Source: Cellulomonas wangleii
GTDB taxonomy: Bacteria; Actinomycetota; Actinomycetes; Actinomycetales; Cellulomonadaceae
NCBI RefSeq assembly: GCF_018388445.1
Contig: NZ_CP074405.1
Coordinates: forward strand, 3,782,001 to 3,846,000
Reading direction: 5' to 3'
DNA: 64,000 bases
Positions 27,174 through 35,700 of this stretch are shown here, one piece after another (the stretch's first letter is position 1; each line of letters opens with the position of its first letter). Under the pieces are notes generated by a model. The model worked only from the letters and a program-made list of their open reading frames with translations. It was not told the DNA's origin and did no database searches. A program made the position numbers and the translations under genes.

Positions 27174-28142
27174 TCAGGGGGCCGGCGGGCGCTCGCGCAG
27201 CCGCGCCAGCCAGCGGGCGCGGGCGTTGCGCGCGTCGCGCGACACCGGCGCGTCCGGCACGAGCCCGTCGAAGCCGTGGCAGCCGCCGGGCCAGACGTGC
27301 AGCTCGGCCTCGCCGCCGTCGGCCCAGATCCGGGCCGCGTACTGCACGCACTCGTCACGGAACGTCTCGGCCGACGCGACGTCGACGTACGCGGGCGGCA
27401 GGCCGTCGAGGTGTGCGGCACGCGCGGCCGACGCGTACGGCGGGGTGTCGGGCCCGCCGGCGGCCTCGCCGAGGTACGCGGCCCACGCGGTCGCGTTCGC
27501 CGTGCGGTCCCACGAGCCGACGCCGGCCATCTGGTGGCCCGACGCGCTGTCGTTGCGGTCGTCGAGCATCGGGCACACCAGCAGCTGACCCGCCAGGGCC
27601 GGCCCGCCGCGGTCCCGCGCCAGCAGCGCGAGGGCGGCCGCGAGCCCGCCGCCGGCGCTGACGCCCGTCACCACGACACGCCCGGCGTCGAGGCCCAGCG
27701 CCTCGGCCTGCCCGACGAGCCACACCAGCGCGGCGTAGGCGTCCTCGACCGCGGCCGGGTACGGGTGCTCGGGCGCCAGCCGGTAGTCGACCGACGCGAC
27801 GGCCCACCCGGGGCCGGCCTCGGCGACCGCGGCGACGTCGTCCGACACCGTGCCCACCACCAGGCCGCCACCGTGCAGGTGCAGCAGCACCGGGACGACG
27901 CCGTCGACCTCGGGCCGCAGCAGCGCCACGCGCACCGGGCCGTCGGGCCCGGGGGCCTCGTGCCACGTGAGCGTGCGGCGCACGGCCACCGCGACCGCGT
28001 CGAGGTCCGGCGGGCAGGCCCGCGAGCGCAGCCCGTCGATCTCGTCCGGCGCCAGGGTCGTCACGACGTCCTGGGGCCGGCCGGTCAGCGCGGCCGCGAT
28101 CGCCGGGTCGAAGGGCGGTCGGGTCGCCACGGCGGTGGTCAT
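27174..28142 (-). CDS. Alpha/beta hydrolase (hormone-sensitive-lipase-like, Abhydrolase_3)
   Basis: A 322-residue cytosolic esterase-type protein. It has the oxyanion motif LLHLHGGGLVVG, the DYRLAPEHPYPAAVED stretch, the nucleophile elbow GVSAGGG, a C-terminal Asp near VDVASAETFRDE and the His in GGCHGFDG. Its ATG overlaps the upstream permease stop by 4 bp, so it is the fourth gene of the importer operon. It may remove ester groups (for example acetyl) from imported sugars; this is inference from context. Confidence 0.87.
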   Translation of the reverse strand: MTTAVATRPPFDPAIAAALTGRPQDVVTTLAPDEIDGLRSRACPPDLDAVAVAVRRTLTWHEAPGPDGPVRVALLRPEVDGVVPVLLHLHGGGLVVGTVSDDVAAVAEAGPGWAVASVDYRLAPEHPYPAAVEDAYAALVWLVGQAEALGLDAGRVVVTGVSAGGGLAAALALLARDRGGPALAGQLLVCPMLDDRNDSASGHQMAGVGSWDRTANATAWAAYLGEAAGGPDTPPYASAARAAHLDGLPPAYVDVASAETFRDECVQYAARIWADGGEAELHVWPGGCHGFDGLVPDAPVSRDARNARARWLARLRERPPAP

Positions 28143-28963
28143 CCCTTCAGCGCCCCCTGCATCAGTGCCGAGACGAACTGCCGCTGGAACGCGAGGAACA
28201 CGAGCAGCGTCGGCGTGAGGATCAGCAGCGAGCCCGCGCACAGCAGCGGGATGTCCGTGCCCCACTGTCCCTGGAACGCGCCGAGGGCACCGGCCATCGT
28301 GCGGTTCTTCGGGTCATCCACCAGCACCACGGCGAGCAGGAACTGGTTCCACGTCCACAGGAACATGAGGATCCCGAGGGACGACAGCGCGGGCCGCGAC
28401 AGCGGGACGTGCACACGGGTGAACAGCTTCCACGTGTTCGCCCCGTCGATGCGGGCGGCCTCGGACAGGTCCGGGGGCATCGTCACGAAGTGCGCGCGCA
28501 TCCACATGACCGCGAACGGCATGTACAGGCCGAGCAGCGGCAGGATGATCGCCCACCGGGTGTTCAGCAGCTGCATGTCCCGCATCTGGTAGTACAGCGG
28601 GACGATGATCGCCTGGAACGGCAGCGTCAGACCGAGCACGAACGTCAGGAAGATCCACCGGTGGCCCGGCGGGCGCAGGTGGCCCAGCGAGAACCCGGCG
28701 AGCGTCGCGATGAGCAGCGCCGCGGGCACCACACCGAGCTCGATGAGGAAGCTCGACCACAGCAGGGCCCACATGTCGGCGGCCTGGAACGCGTCGACGA
28801 AGTTCGACCAGTACGGAGTCTCGGGCCACGACATGCCCGACGGGTACGTCCCGGGCTTGTGCAGCGCGGTGACGAACAGGCTGATGAACGGGATGACCGT
28901 CACGGCCATCAGCAGGACGAGCAGGGCGCGGCCCAGCCACGCCTCACGGCGGGAGACGATCAT
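28139..28963 (-). CDS. Sugar ABC transporter permease, MalG type
   Basis: A 274-residue, six-helix permease. It begins MIVSRREAWLGRALLVLL, with the EAA loop EAARIDGANTWKLFTRVHVP and the C-terminal QRQFVSALMQGALKG. The ATG at 28963 overlaps the preceding permease stop by 1 bp, which fixes the start; the longer frame to 29341 runs antiphase through that gene. No ATPase gene is nearby. Confidence 0.93.
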   Translation of the reverse strand: MIVSRREAWLGRALLVLLMAVTVIPFISLFVTALHKPGTYPSGMSWPETPYWSNFVDAFQAADMWALLWSSFLIELGVVPAALLIATLAGFSLGHLRPPGHRWIFLTFVLGLTLPFQAIIVPLYYQMRDMQLLNTRWAIILPLLGLYMPFAVMWMRAHFVTMPPDLSEAARIDGANTWKLFTRVHVPLSRPALSSLGILMFLWTWNQFLLAVVLVDDPKNRTMAGALGAFQGQWGTDIPLLCAGSLLILTPTLLVFLAFQRQFVSALMQGALKG

Positions 28964-29928
28964 CAGTCCTCCTCCTTCGTCAGGCGCTGGATCGGCAGGA
29001 CGACGGCCAGCACGAGGACCATGAACACCACGGCGAGCGCGGAGGCCTGGCCCACCTCGCGGGAGAAGAAGCCGAGGTAGTAGATCTCCAGGCCGGGGAC
29101 GAGCGTCGAGTTGGCGGGCCCGCCCTGCGTGGAGATGTAGACGATGTCGAACGCGGCGAGCGCCGCGATGACGGTCACGGTGACGCACACGCCGATCTCC
29201 TGGCGCACGCTCGGCAGGGTGATCGCGAAGAACTCGCGGACCGCGCCGGCACCGTCGATGCGCGCGGCCTCGAACAGCGCCGGGTCGATCTTCGTCATGC
29301 CGGACAGCAGCAGCAGGAGGCACAGCCCGAGGGCGACCCACGCGCCGATGACGCCGACGGCGCCGAGCGCGGTGCTCGTGTCACCCAGCCAGGCGCGCGT
29401 GACCGAGCCCAGGCCGACGGCGCGCATGAGCTCGTTGACGACGCCGTCCGTGGCGAGCATCCACGTCCACATGATGCCCGCTGCGACGAGCGGGATGACC
29501 TGCGGGAGGAACAGCACGGTGCGCGAGAGGAGCGCGAGGCGGCTCGTCGCGAACTTGCGGATCGTGGCCGCGGTGAGCAGGCCGAGGATCACGGGGACGA
29601 AGCTGAAGTAGATGATCAGCTCGAGCGCGTTGACGATCGAGCCGAGCAGCTCGGGCTTCTCGACCAGGCGGGTGTAGTTCTTGCCCCCGACGAACGTCGA
29701 GGCGCCGACACCGTTCCAGTCGTAGAAGGAGTACTGCACCGTGAGCACCAGGGGGCGCAGCACGAAGAGCACGTAGAAGAAGGCAGCCGGGACCACGAGG
29801 CCGAGAGCGGCCCAGCCCCGGCGCAGGCGCCGCGCCTTGAGGGCGCGGCGCCTGGCCTCGAGGCTGGTCGACGCCGAGGCGGCGACCTCGCGGCGACCGG
29901 GCGCAGCGGCCGTCCGCGTGGTGTTCAT
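28963..29928 (-). CDS. Sugar ABC transporter permease, MalF/UgpA type
   Basis: A 321-residue membrane permease with a basic cytoplasmic N-terminus (ARRRALKARRLRRGW) and six helices. The EAA loop is EAARIDGAGAVREFFAITLP. It overlaps the upstream binding-protein gene and the downstream permease gene by 1 bp each, so the importer is translated as a coupled unit. Confidence 0.93.
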   Translation of the reverse strand: MNTTRTAAAPGRREVAASASTSLEARRRALKARRLRRGWAALGLVVPAAFFYVLFVLRPLVLTVQYSFYDWNGVGASTFVGGKNYTRLVEKPELLGSIVNALELIIYFSFVPVILGLLTAATIRKFATSRLALLSRTVLFLPQVIPLVAAGIMWTWMLATDGVVNELMRAVGLGSVTRAWLGDTSTALGAVGVIGAWVALGLCLLLLLSGMTKIDPALFEAARIDGAGAVREFFAITLPSVRQEIGVCVTVTVIAALAAFDIVYISTQGGPANSTLVPGLEIYYLGFFSREVGQASALAVVFMVLVLAVVLPIQRLTKEED

Positions 29929-31298
29929 CAGCCGTTGATCTCGCTCTCGTAGTCGGCCTGGACGGCGGTGAGGAGGCCCTCGGCCGTCTGCTCGCCCGCG
30001 ACGAGCTTCTGCAGGTTCGGCGTCCAGCTCTTCGCGTAGATGGCACCGGTCGCGTTGGCGATGAACTCCATCGCGCCGTTGTCCTCGGCGATCGTGGCGC
30101 CGGCCGCGAGGGTCTGGCCCGTCACGGACTCGGGGTCGACCTCAGGCATGAAGGCGTCGGCCGGGCCCATGGGGTGCGAGCCACCGATCTCGACGGCCAG
30201 CGTGCGCGCGTCGTCGTTCGTGGCGATCCAGTCGAAGAAGAACGCCGCGCACTCCGGGTTCTCGGCCTTGGACGAGATGCCGAACGTCAGCGGGGCCGAC
30301 ATGGCGCCGACCTTGCCGCCCTCCTCGAGCGGGGGCATGAGGAAGAAGCCGGCCTTGCCCTCCATCTGGGTGTCGAGGTTCCCCGACTCCCAGTCGCCGT
30401 TGAAGATGAACAGGCTCTTGCCGTCGATGAAGCGGCCCATCATCTGCGAGTAGTCGAGCGAGTTGATGTCGTCGGCGAAGTAGCCGGCGTCGATCCACTT
30501 CTTGAGGTGCTCGGCAGCCTTGATGTTGCTCTCGGTGTCGATGCGGGCGCCCGGCTTCTGGAACGTCCAGTCGTTGATCGGGTCGACCGCGCCGTACGAC
30601 GCCATGAGCAGCTGCAGCGGGAACGCGAGACCGCCGGTGGCACCGCCGTTGAACTGGTCGGACGGCGTGATGCCGGCGTCCTTGGCCTTCTGCATCCACT
30701 CGTCGAGCTCGGCGAGCGTCTTCGGGGCCTCGGTCATGCCGATCTGCTCGGCGAGCTCGGTGTTGTAGAAGACACCGGTCATCGAGTAGTTCTTGCCCAT
30801 GGCGTACAGGGGGCCGTCGCCACGGCGACCCTCCTCGTCGACCCGCATCTGCGCGAGCTGCGAGGCGGGCCACTCGTCCCAGCCGAAGTGCGCGGCGGCC
30901 TCGTCGAGGTTGTAGAGCAGGCCGTCGTCGACGAGGTCGGACATCTGCGGCAGGCGCATGAGGTCCGGCGGGTTGTCGGCCAGGACGCGGGGGGCGTTCT
31001 GGGTGATGACGGCGAACTGGTCCTCGCGGACGTCGAACGAGACGTTCGGGTACTGCTTCTCGAACTCCTCGAAGAGGGCGTTCGAGAGCGGGAAGCCGGT
31101 CTCGAGGTACGCGTCGAGCGTCACGTCGTCCGTGCCGCAGGTCCAGTCACCCGCGGCGGTGGCGGCGCCGTCGCCGTCGGCCGTGGGCTCGTCGGTGCTC
31201 GCGCCCGGGGCGCTGCACGCGGTCAGTGCGAGGATGCCGGCCAGGAACAGCGACGTGGCAGCAGCCGCGTTCCGGGACCTTCCAGTCGTACGAGACAC
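29928..31298 (-). CDS. Sugar ABC transporter substrate-binding lipoprotein
   Basis: A 456-residue family 1 solute-binding protein. The lipobox is GILALTACSAPG, with an acidic, Gly/Ala-rich linker before the mature domain (VTLDAYLETGFPLSNALFEE). The GTG at 31298 is chosen because AGAAGGAGA precedes it by 5 nt; the longer frame starts inside the operator region at 31345-31364. Sucrose is the likely cargo because a sucrose phosphorylase gene is downstream, but an esterified or larger sugar is possible given the hydrolase and deacetylase. Confidence 0.92.
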   Translation of the reverse strand: MSRTTGRSRNAAAATSLFLAGILALTACSAPGASTDEPTADGDGAATAAGDWTCGTDDVTLDAYLETGFPLSNALFEEFEKQYPNVSFDVREDQFAVITQNAPRVLADNPPDLMRLPQMSDLVDDGLLYNLDEAAAHFGWDEWPASQLAQMRVDEEGRRGDGPLYAMGKNYSMTGVFYNTELAEQIGMTEAPKTLAELDEWMQKAKDAGITPSDQFNGGATGGLAFPLQLLMASYGAVDPINDWTFQKPGARIDTESNIKAAEHLKKWIDAGYFADDINSLDYSQMMGRFIDGKSLFIFNGDWESGNLDTQMEGKAGFFLMPPLEEGGKVGAMSAPLTFGISSKAENPECAAFFFDWIATNDDARTLAVEIGGSHPMGPADAFMPEVDPESVTGQTLAAGATIAEDNGAMEFIANATGAIYAKSWTPNLQKLVAGEQTAEGLLTAVQADYESEING

Positions 31299-31344
31299 CG
31301 GTGTCTCCTTCTCCGTCGGACGAGGTCCGTGGGGGCGCGGACCC

Positions 31345-31364
31345 TTGCTAAATCGTCTTAGCAA
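31345..31364. promoter_or_regulatory. LacI-type operator at the sucrose-type operon
   Basis: TTGCTAA and TTAGCAA form a 7 bp inverted repeat around a 6 bp centre, an AT-rich island in a GC-rich region. It begins 5 bp downstream of the -10 hexamer of the promoter at 31369-31398, covering the expected transcription start. A LacI-family gene is divergent 184 bp away. Confidence 0.72.
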
Positions 31365-31368
31365 CGTC

Positions 31369-31398
31369 ATGCTTTCGATCAGCCAGGGGCGGTGTCAA
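31369..31398 (-). promoter_or_regulatory. Promoter of the sucrose-type importer operon
   Basis: On the minus strand TTGACA (31398-31393) is spaced 18 nt from AAGCAT (31374-31369). The operator follows at once, so a bound repressor would block initiation. Transcription would start near 31360 and leave a leader of about 60 nt. Confidence 0.6.
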
Positions 31399-31547
31399 TC
31401 CAGGTCACGTCACGAATCGGTGACGGTGCCGGCCCTGCGCCCGGCACACCGGACATGCGTCCAGGTCTGGTCGGACATGCCGGCGGGGCGGGTGCGGCCC
31501 ATCGCCGGGCAGGCGCCCCTAGGATCCTCGCGACGGAAGGACGGGAC

Positions 31548-32585
31548 GTGACCCGACGCGTGACACTCGCGGACGTCGCCCGCGCCGCGGGAGTCTCGTC
31601 GACGACGGCGTCGCTCGTGCTGTCCGGCCGCGGGTCGGAGCTGCGCATCTCGCAGGCCGTGCAGGAGCGCGTCCGGGACGCGTCCGCGACGCTGGGCTAC
31701 CGCCCCAACATCGTGTCCGTCGGGCTGCGCAAGGGCACCACCCGCACCCTCGGCCTCGTGTCCGACACCGTGGCCACCGGGCAGATGGCCGGTGACATGA
31801 TCAAGGGCGCCATCGAGGCCGCCCGCGACCACGGCTACATGCTGTTCATCGGCGAGACCGAGGGCGACCCCGCCATCGAGGGTGCGCTCATCGACGCCAT
31901 GCTCGACCGCCGGGTCGACGGCATCATGCTGACCTCGATGTTCACCCGTACGCGCGCCGTGCCGGCCGAGCTCGAGCGGCTCCCCACCGTCCTGCTCAAC
32001 ACCCTGCCCGCCGGTACCACCCGGGCACCGGCGGTCGTCCCGGACGAGGTCGAGGCGGGCCGCGCCGCCGCACGCCTGCTGCTCGACGCCGGGCACCGGG
32101 AGATCCACCTGGTCGGCGCCGGGCCGGCCCCGGGTGACGTGCCCCCCGACACCGTCGCCGGCGTCGAGCGGCTCGCGGGCATCCGCGAGGCCCTCGGCGC
32201 AGTCGGCCTGACCCCCGCGTCGGGGCACCTGTGCCCCGACTGGGTTCCGCCGCAGGGCTGGGCCGCGACCCACGCGCTGCTCGCCCGGCACCCGCAGCCC
32301 CGCGCGATCATCTGCTTCAACGACCGCCTCGCGTTCGGCACCTACCAGGCGCTGCAGGAGGCGGGGCTGCGCATCCCGGACGACGTGTCCGTGGTGTCCT
32401 TCGACAACTACCCGATGGCCGACTGGCTGCGGCCGGGGGTCTCGTCGTTCGCCATCCCGCACGAGGAGCTCGGCCGCCGCGCGGTCGAGCTGCTGCTCGC
32501 CGAGGTCTCCGGGTCCGGCAGCGGCCCGGGCGTCCACCGCCTGCCCGTCCCGCTGCGCGCCCGCGGCTCGGTGGCGCCCGCCTGA
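31548..32585 (+). CDS. LacI-family transcriptional regulator (sucrose-type locus)
   Basis: A 345-residue repressor. It begins MTRRVTLADVARAAGVSSTTASLVL, the standard LacI helix-turn-helix, with the hinge near YRPNIVSVGLR. Effector-domain landmarks are TRTLGLVSDTVATG, RRVDGIMLTSMFTR, RAIICFNDRLAFGTYQALQ and VSVVSFDNYPMADWLRPGVS. The GTG at 31548 follows GGAAGG and starts directly at the DNA-binding domain. It is divergent from the importer operon, whose promoter carries a matching palindrome. Confidence 0.92.
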   Translation: MTRRVTLADVARAAGVSSTTASLVLSGRGSELRISQAVQERVRDASATLGYRPNIVSVGLRKGTTRTLGLVSDTVATGQMAGDMIKGAIEAARDHGYMLFIGETEGDPAIEGALIDAMLDRRVDGIMLTSMFTRTRAVPAELERLPTVLLNTLPAGTTRAPAVVPDEVEAGRAAARLLLDAGHREIHLVGAGPAPGDVPPDTVAGVERLAGIREALGAVGLTPASGHLCPDWVPPQGWAATHALLARHPQPRAIICFNDRLAFGTYQALQEAGLRIPDDVSVVSFDNYPMADWLRPGVSSFAIPHEELGRRAVELLLAEVSGSGSGPGVHRLPVPLRARGSVAPA

Positions 32586-32597
32586 CCCCTCGGGGCG

Positions 32598-33287
32598 TCA
32601 GCCGCCCGCGACCGCCGCACGGGCGCGTGCCCGCACGACCCACCAGACCACCCCGGTGATCACCGCACCGGACCCGACGAACCCCAGGCCCAGCACCACG
32701 AACACGCCCAGCACCGTGCCCCAGATCGACGCGAAGAAGGGCGCGAACTCCTTGTCCGGCGTGAGCGCGACCCACGCGTCGGGGACGCCCGCGGACGGCA
32801 CCGCCATCTCGTACGTCCCGGTCTGCGGGGCGGTGAACGCGCCGACCGACACCGCCACGAGGCCCCCCGCGGTGCTCGTCATGGTCACGCCCGGCGAGCC
32901 GTCCGCCGCGACGACCTCACCGGACGGGGCCAGGAGCAGCACGTCCTCGGGCAGGTCCGGGCGATCGTCCTCGCGGGACGCGCCGCTCGGCACCACGAGG
33001 TGGACGGCGTAGCGCTCTCCCTCCGTGAGGTGGACCCGTGCCGCCCCGGGCGCGGGCGCGGCCGCCAGCACCGCGACCCCCGGCTGCCCGTCGGACGTCA
33101 GGACGTCGCTGCGCACCGCACCGACGAACGCGCCGGCCGTTCCCACGGCCGCCGCGAGGGCCGCCACCAGCACCAGCAGCCCGACGACGGTCAGCACGAC
33201 CGGCCAGGTCAGCGACGGGCGGCGCGGCGCTGCCGGCGGGGAGGCCGCCGGGTCCGGCGGGACGGGCGGGTGCGGCGGGACGCTCAC
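32598..33287 (-). CDS. Two-helix membrane protein of unknown function
   Basis: A 229-residue protein. A Pro-rich cytoplasmic N-terminus leads to one membrane helix (VVLTVVGLLVLVAALAAAV), an extracytoplasmic beta-rich domain of about 110 residues (HLTEGERYAVHLVVPSGA; GLVAVSVGAFTAPQTGTYEM) that looks like a compact Ig-like or PPC-type fold, a second helix (SIWGTVLGVFVVLGLGFVG) and a basic tail. Not recognised as a named family. It converges on the LacI gene 12 bp away. Confidence 0.65.
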   Translation of the reverse strand: MSVPPHPPVPPDPAASPPAAPRRPSLTWPVVLTVVGLLVLVAALAAAVGTAGAFVGAVRSDVLTSDGQPGVAVLAAAPAPGAARVHLTEGERYAVHLVVPSGASREDDRPDLPEDVLLLAPSGEVVAADGSPGVTMTSTAGGLVAVSVGAFTAPQTGTYEMAVPSAGVPDAWVALTPDKEFAPFFASIWGTVLGVFVVLGLGFVGSGAVITGVVWWVVRARARAAVAGG

Positions 33288-33300
33288 GACGCGACCCTAC

Positions 33301-33363
33301 CGGCGCGGTCCCGGCGCGCGGTCCCGGCGCGCGGTCCCGGCGCGCGGTCCCGGCGCGCGGTCC
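33301..33363. repeat. 13 bp tandem repeat
   Basis: One partial (11 bp) and four full copies of CGGCGCGCGGTCC stand head to tail between the start of the membrane-protein gene (33287) and the end of the helicase gene (33396). The full copies are identical, so the array is young or kept uniform by slippage. Each unit contains a CGCG core. Confidence 0.9.
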
Positions 33364-33395
33364 GGGCACGCGACGACGCACGCGCCGCGCCGAGG

Positions 33396-35579
33396 TCAGA
33401 TCGACGCCACCCACAGCCCGTCGCGCGCACGCGTCATCGCCACGTACAGCTCGCGCAGCCGGAAGTCGCGGCGCTCGCGGTCCACGTCGTCCAGCTCCTC
33501 GGGCTTCTCCGTGAGCCACGACGCGTACGGGTCGACGACGAGCACCTGCTTGAACTCCAGCCCCTTGGCGCGCTTCACCGTGCCGACCTTCACGCGGTTG
33601 ACCGGCACCCCGTCGTACTGCTCCAGGTTCACCACCGGCACACCGGCCTTGCGCAGCGACTCCGTGGCCGCCTCGACGCCGCGGCGCGACAGCGACAGCA
33701 CGCCCACGTCACCGAAGTTGGTGCCCACCTCCGCGACCACCTCGTGCACGCGCAGCACCAGCCGGCGCTGCCGGTCCGCCTCCGTGGCGCACCGCACGTA
33801 CACCGGCTTCGGGCCGCTGCGCTCCACCTGCGCCGGGCGGTCGCCGCGGGCGGTGGTGCCCTCGATGTCCGCGAACTCGTCGTCGCGCACCAGCATCGAC
33901 GCGAACTGCAGGATCTCGCGGGTGTTGCGGTAGTTGACGTCGAGCACGGTGCCGCGCCCGGCGACGGACACACCCGCCTCGGCCAGCGTGAACCCGCCGG
34001 GGTAGATGGTCTGCTGCCCGTCGCCGATCAGGGTCAGGCCGTCGGGGACGTCACCCACCAGCGCGTGCAGCATGCGGATCATCACGCACGTCAGGTCCTG
34101 CGCCTCGTCGACGACCACCGCGGTGTACCGGCCGGTCATGGGCTCGCGCCGCAGCTCGGCCTCCGCCAGGGCGATCTGGTCGGCGAAGTCGTGGACACCG
34201 CGGTTCGCCAGCTCCTCCTGGTACGCCTCGTACAACTCCCACACGACGCGCCGCTGGTGCGGCCCCAGCCGGTGCCGACGCCCCAGGCGCGGCAGCTCGG
34301 CGTACTGCTCCCACCGGGTCAGGCCGCGGCCCTTGATGACGTAGCTGACCTCGTCGTGCCAGTAGTCCTGCTCGTGCCGGTCGGTGTCGATGACGCTGCC
34401 GCCGGCCACCCGGCCCCACGCGGCGGTCCACGCCGACGCGATCTTGCGGCCGTCGATGCGGTGCTCCACGCCGCGCTCCTCGAGGATGCGCTTGGCCGTC
34501 TCGTGGACCCCCGCCAGCTCGACCCGGTCGACGACGTCCGGCGCGAGCCGGGTCAGCTGCTGGCGCAGCACGTCGGGCAGCGTCCGGATGTAGGTGGTGA
34601 CCAGGACCTTGCCCTGGCGGGTGCGCGCCAGGTACGCGGCGCGGTGCAGCCCGACGACGGTCTTGCCGGTGCCGGCGGACCCGCGGATCCGGGCGGGCCC
34701 GTTGTACGAGCGCCGCACGACCCGCGCCTGCGCCGGGTGCAGGAACGCCATCCACTCCTCGACCGGTGCGGCCATGAGGCCGGTGAGCAGCGCGGAGCGC
34801 ACCTCCTCCTCGCTCAGCGGCGGCACGGGGGGCACCGGCGTCGTGACCCCGCGGGGCACGCGGGGGTCGGGGAAGCCGTGGTGCACGCCGCCGTGGTCAC
34901 GCTCCCGATCGTCCGCGGGGTGCGGGGTGCCGGGCTGCGGGGCGCGAGGGGCGGGAAGCACCGGCTCGAGCAGGGTGGTGCTGATCGGCGCCGCGTCCCC
35001 CACGTGGCGGAACCACTCGAGGCAGCGCGCCAGCACGACGTCGACCTGCGCCGGGCCCAGGCGCGCGCCGCGCCGGGCGATCTGGCGCAGCGCATCACGC
35101 TCCCCGACGACCTGCACCGGCCCCACGCGCTCGTCGACGCCGGTGCGCCCGGCCAGGACGGCCATCGCGTGCACCTCGCCGGGAGCCAGGCCGACCTCGG
35201 CCAGCTCGCCCTCGGTGCGGTAGGCCAGGTCCGCCAGCGCCATGAGCTCGTCGGTGACGTCCTCCTGACCGCGGTGGATGCGGTCACCCGCGATGGTCAC
35301 GTCCGCCCACGCCTTGGTGTCCACCACGAACACCCCGGCCGGTCCGACGACCACCATGTCGACCTGCGCACGCCGGCTGCCGGGCCACTGGCGGTCCGCC
35401 AGCAGGTGGTAGCCCGCGCCGGCCAGCGGCGCCAGCGCCGCGGCGGTGCGCTGCTCGGTCACCGAGGCCAGCCCGTACCGCGACGCGGCCGCGCGTGCGG
35501 CGGACGCCGCCTTGTCGTGCGCGGCCGCAAGCGCGAGCTGTCGGCTCGCCTCCTGCCCCGCGGAGTCCCCTGCAGGCAT
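33396..35579 (-). CDS. NERD domain-UvrD-type helicase fusion
   Basis: A 727-residue protein. Residues about 40-150 form a nuclease-related (NERD) domain: AGYHLLADRQWPGSRRAQVDMVVVGPAGVFVVDTKAW (described in parts), holding the Asp and the D-x-K that resemble a restriction-type nuclease centre. A linker of about 100 residues follows. A superfamily 1 helicase covers about 285-727: Walker A RGSAGTGKTVV near 302, motif II VVVDEAQDL near 490, motif III LIGDGQQTIYPGG, motif IV-like DVNYRNTREIL and motif VI LRELYVAMTRARDGL. The ATG at 35579 has GGAGGG upstream. A DNA-processing or repair role is likely; a defence role is possible but unproven. Confidence 0.87.
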   Translation of the reverse strand: MPAGDSAGQEASRQLALAAAHDKAASAARAAASRYGLASVTEQRTAAALAPLAGAGYHLLADRQWPGSRRAQVDMVVVGPAGVFVVDTKAWADVTIAGDRIHRGQEDVTDELMALADLAYRTEGELAEVGLAPGEVHAMAVLAGRTGVDERVGPVQVVGERDALRQIARRGARLGPAQVDVVLARCLEWFRHVGDAAPISTTLLEPVLPAPRAPQPGTPHPADDRERDHGGVHHGFPDPRVPRGVTTPVPPVPPLSEEEVRSALLTGLMAAPVEEWMAFLHPAQARVVRRSYNGPARIRGSAGTGKTVVGLHRAAYLARTRQGKVLVTTYIRTLPDVLRQQLTRLAPDVVDRVELAGVHETAKRILEERGVEHRIDGRKIASAWTAAWGRVAGGSVIDTDRHEQDYWHDEVSYVIKGRGLTRWEQYAELPRLGRRHRLGPHQRRVVWELYEAYQEELANRGVHDFADQIALAEAELRREPMTGRYTAVVVDEAQDLTCVMIRMLHALVGDVPDGLTLIGDGQQTIYPGGFTLAEAGVSVAGRGTVLDVNYRNTREILQFASMLVRDDEFADIEGTTARGDRPAQVERSGPKPVYVRCATEADRQRRLVLRVHEVVAEVGTNFGDVGVLSLSRRGVEAATESLRKAGVPVVNLEQYDGVPVNRVKVGTVKRAKGLEFKQVLVVDPYASWLTEKPEELDDVDRERRDFRLRELYVAMTRARDGLWVASI

Positions 35580-35700
35580 GCTCGTCCCTCCCACCGTCGT
35601 GGGCTCTATCGGCCGCGGCGTGCGGGAGCATGAGACGGCGCGAGGGTGACCACCCGTTGGCCCGGACGGCTCACCCGGGCGCGCCCGGCGAGGTGACGGG

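Noticed and set aside
31299..31370. Longer start for the binding protein at 31370
   Set aside because: It would place codons across the operator and transcription start; the GTG at 31298 has a strong ribosome binding site and begins the signal peptide.
33301..33363. CRISPR array
   Set aside because: The units are contiguous with no spacers and only 13 bp long, so this is a tandem repeat.
33396..35579. A known named anti-phage system
   Set aside because: NERD-helicase fusion alone is not enough; no partner nuclease, methylase or toxin gene of a known defence system is next to it.
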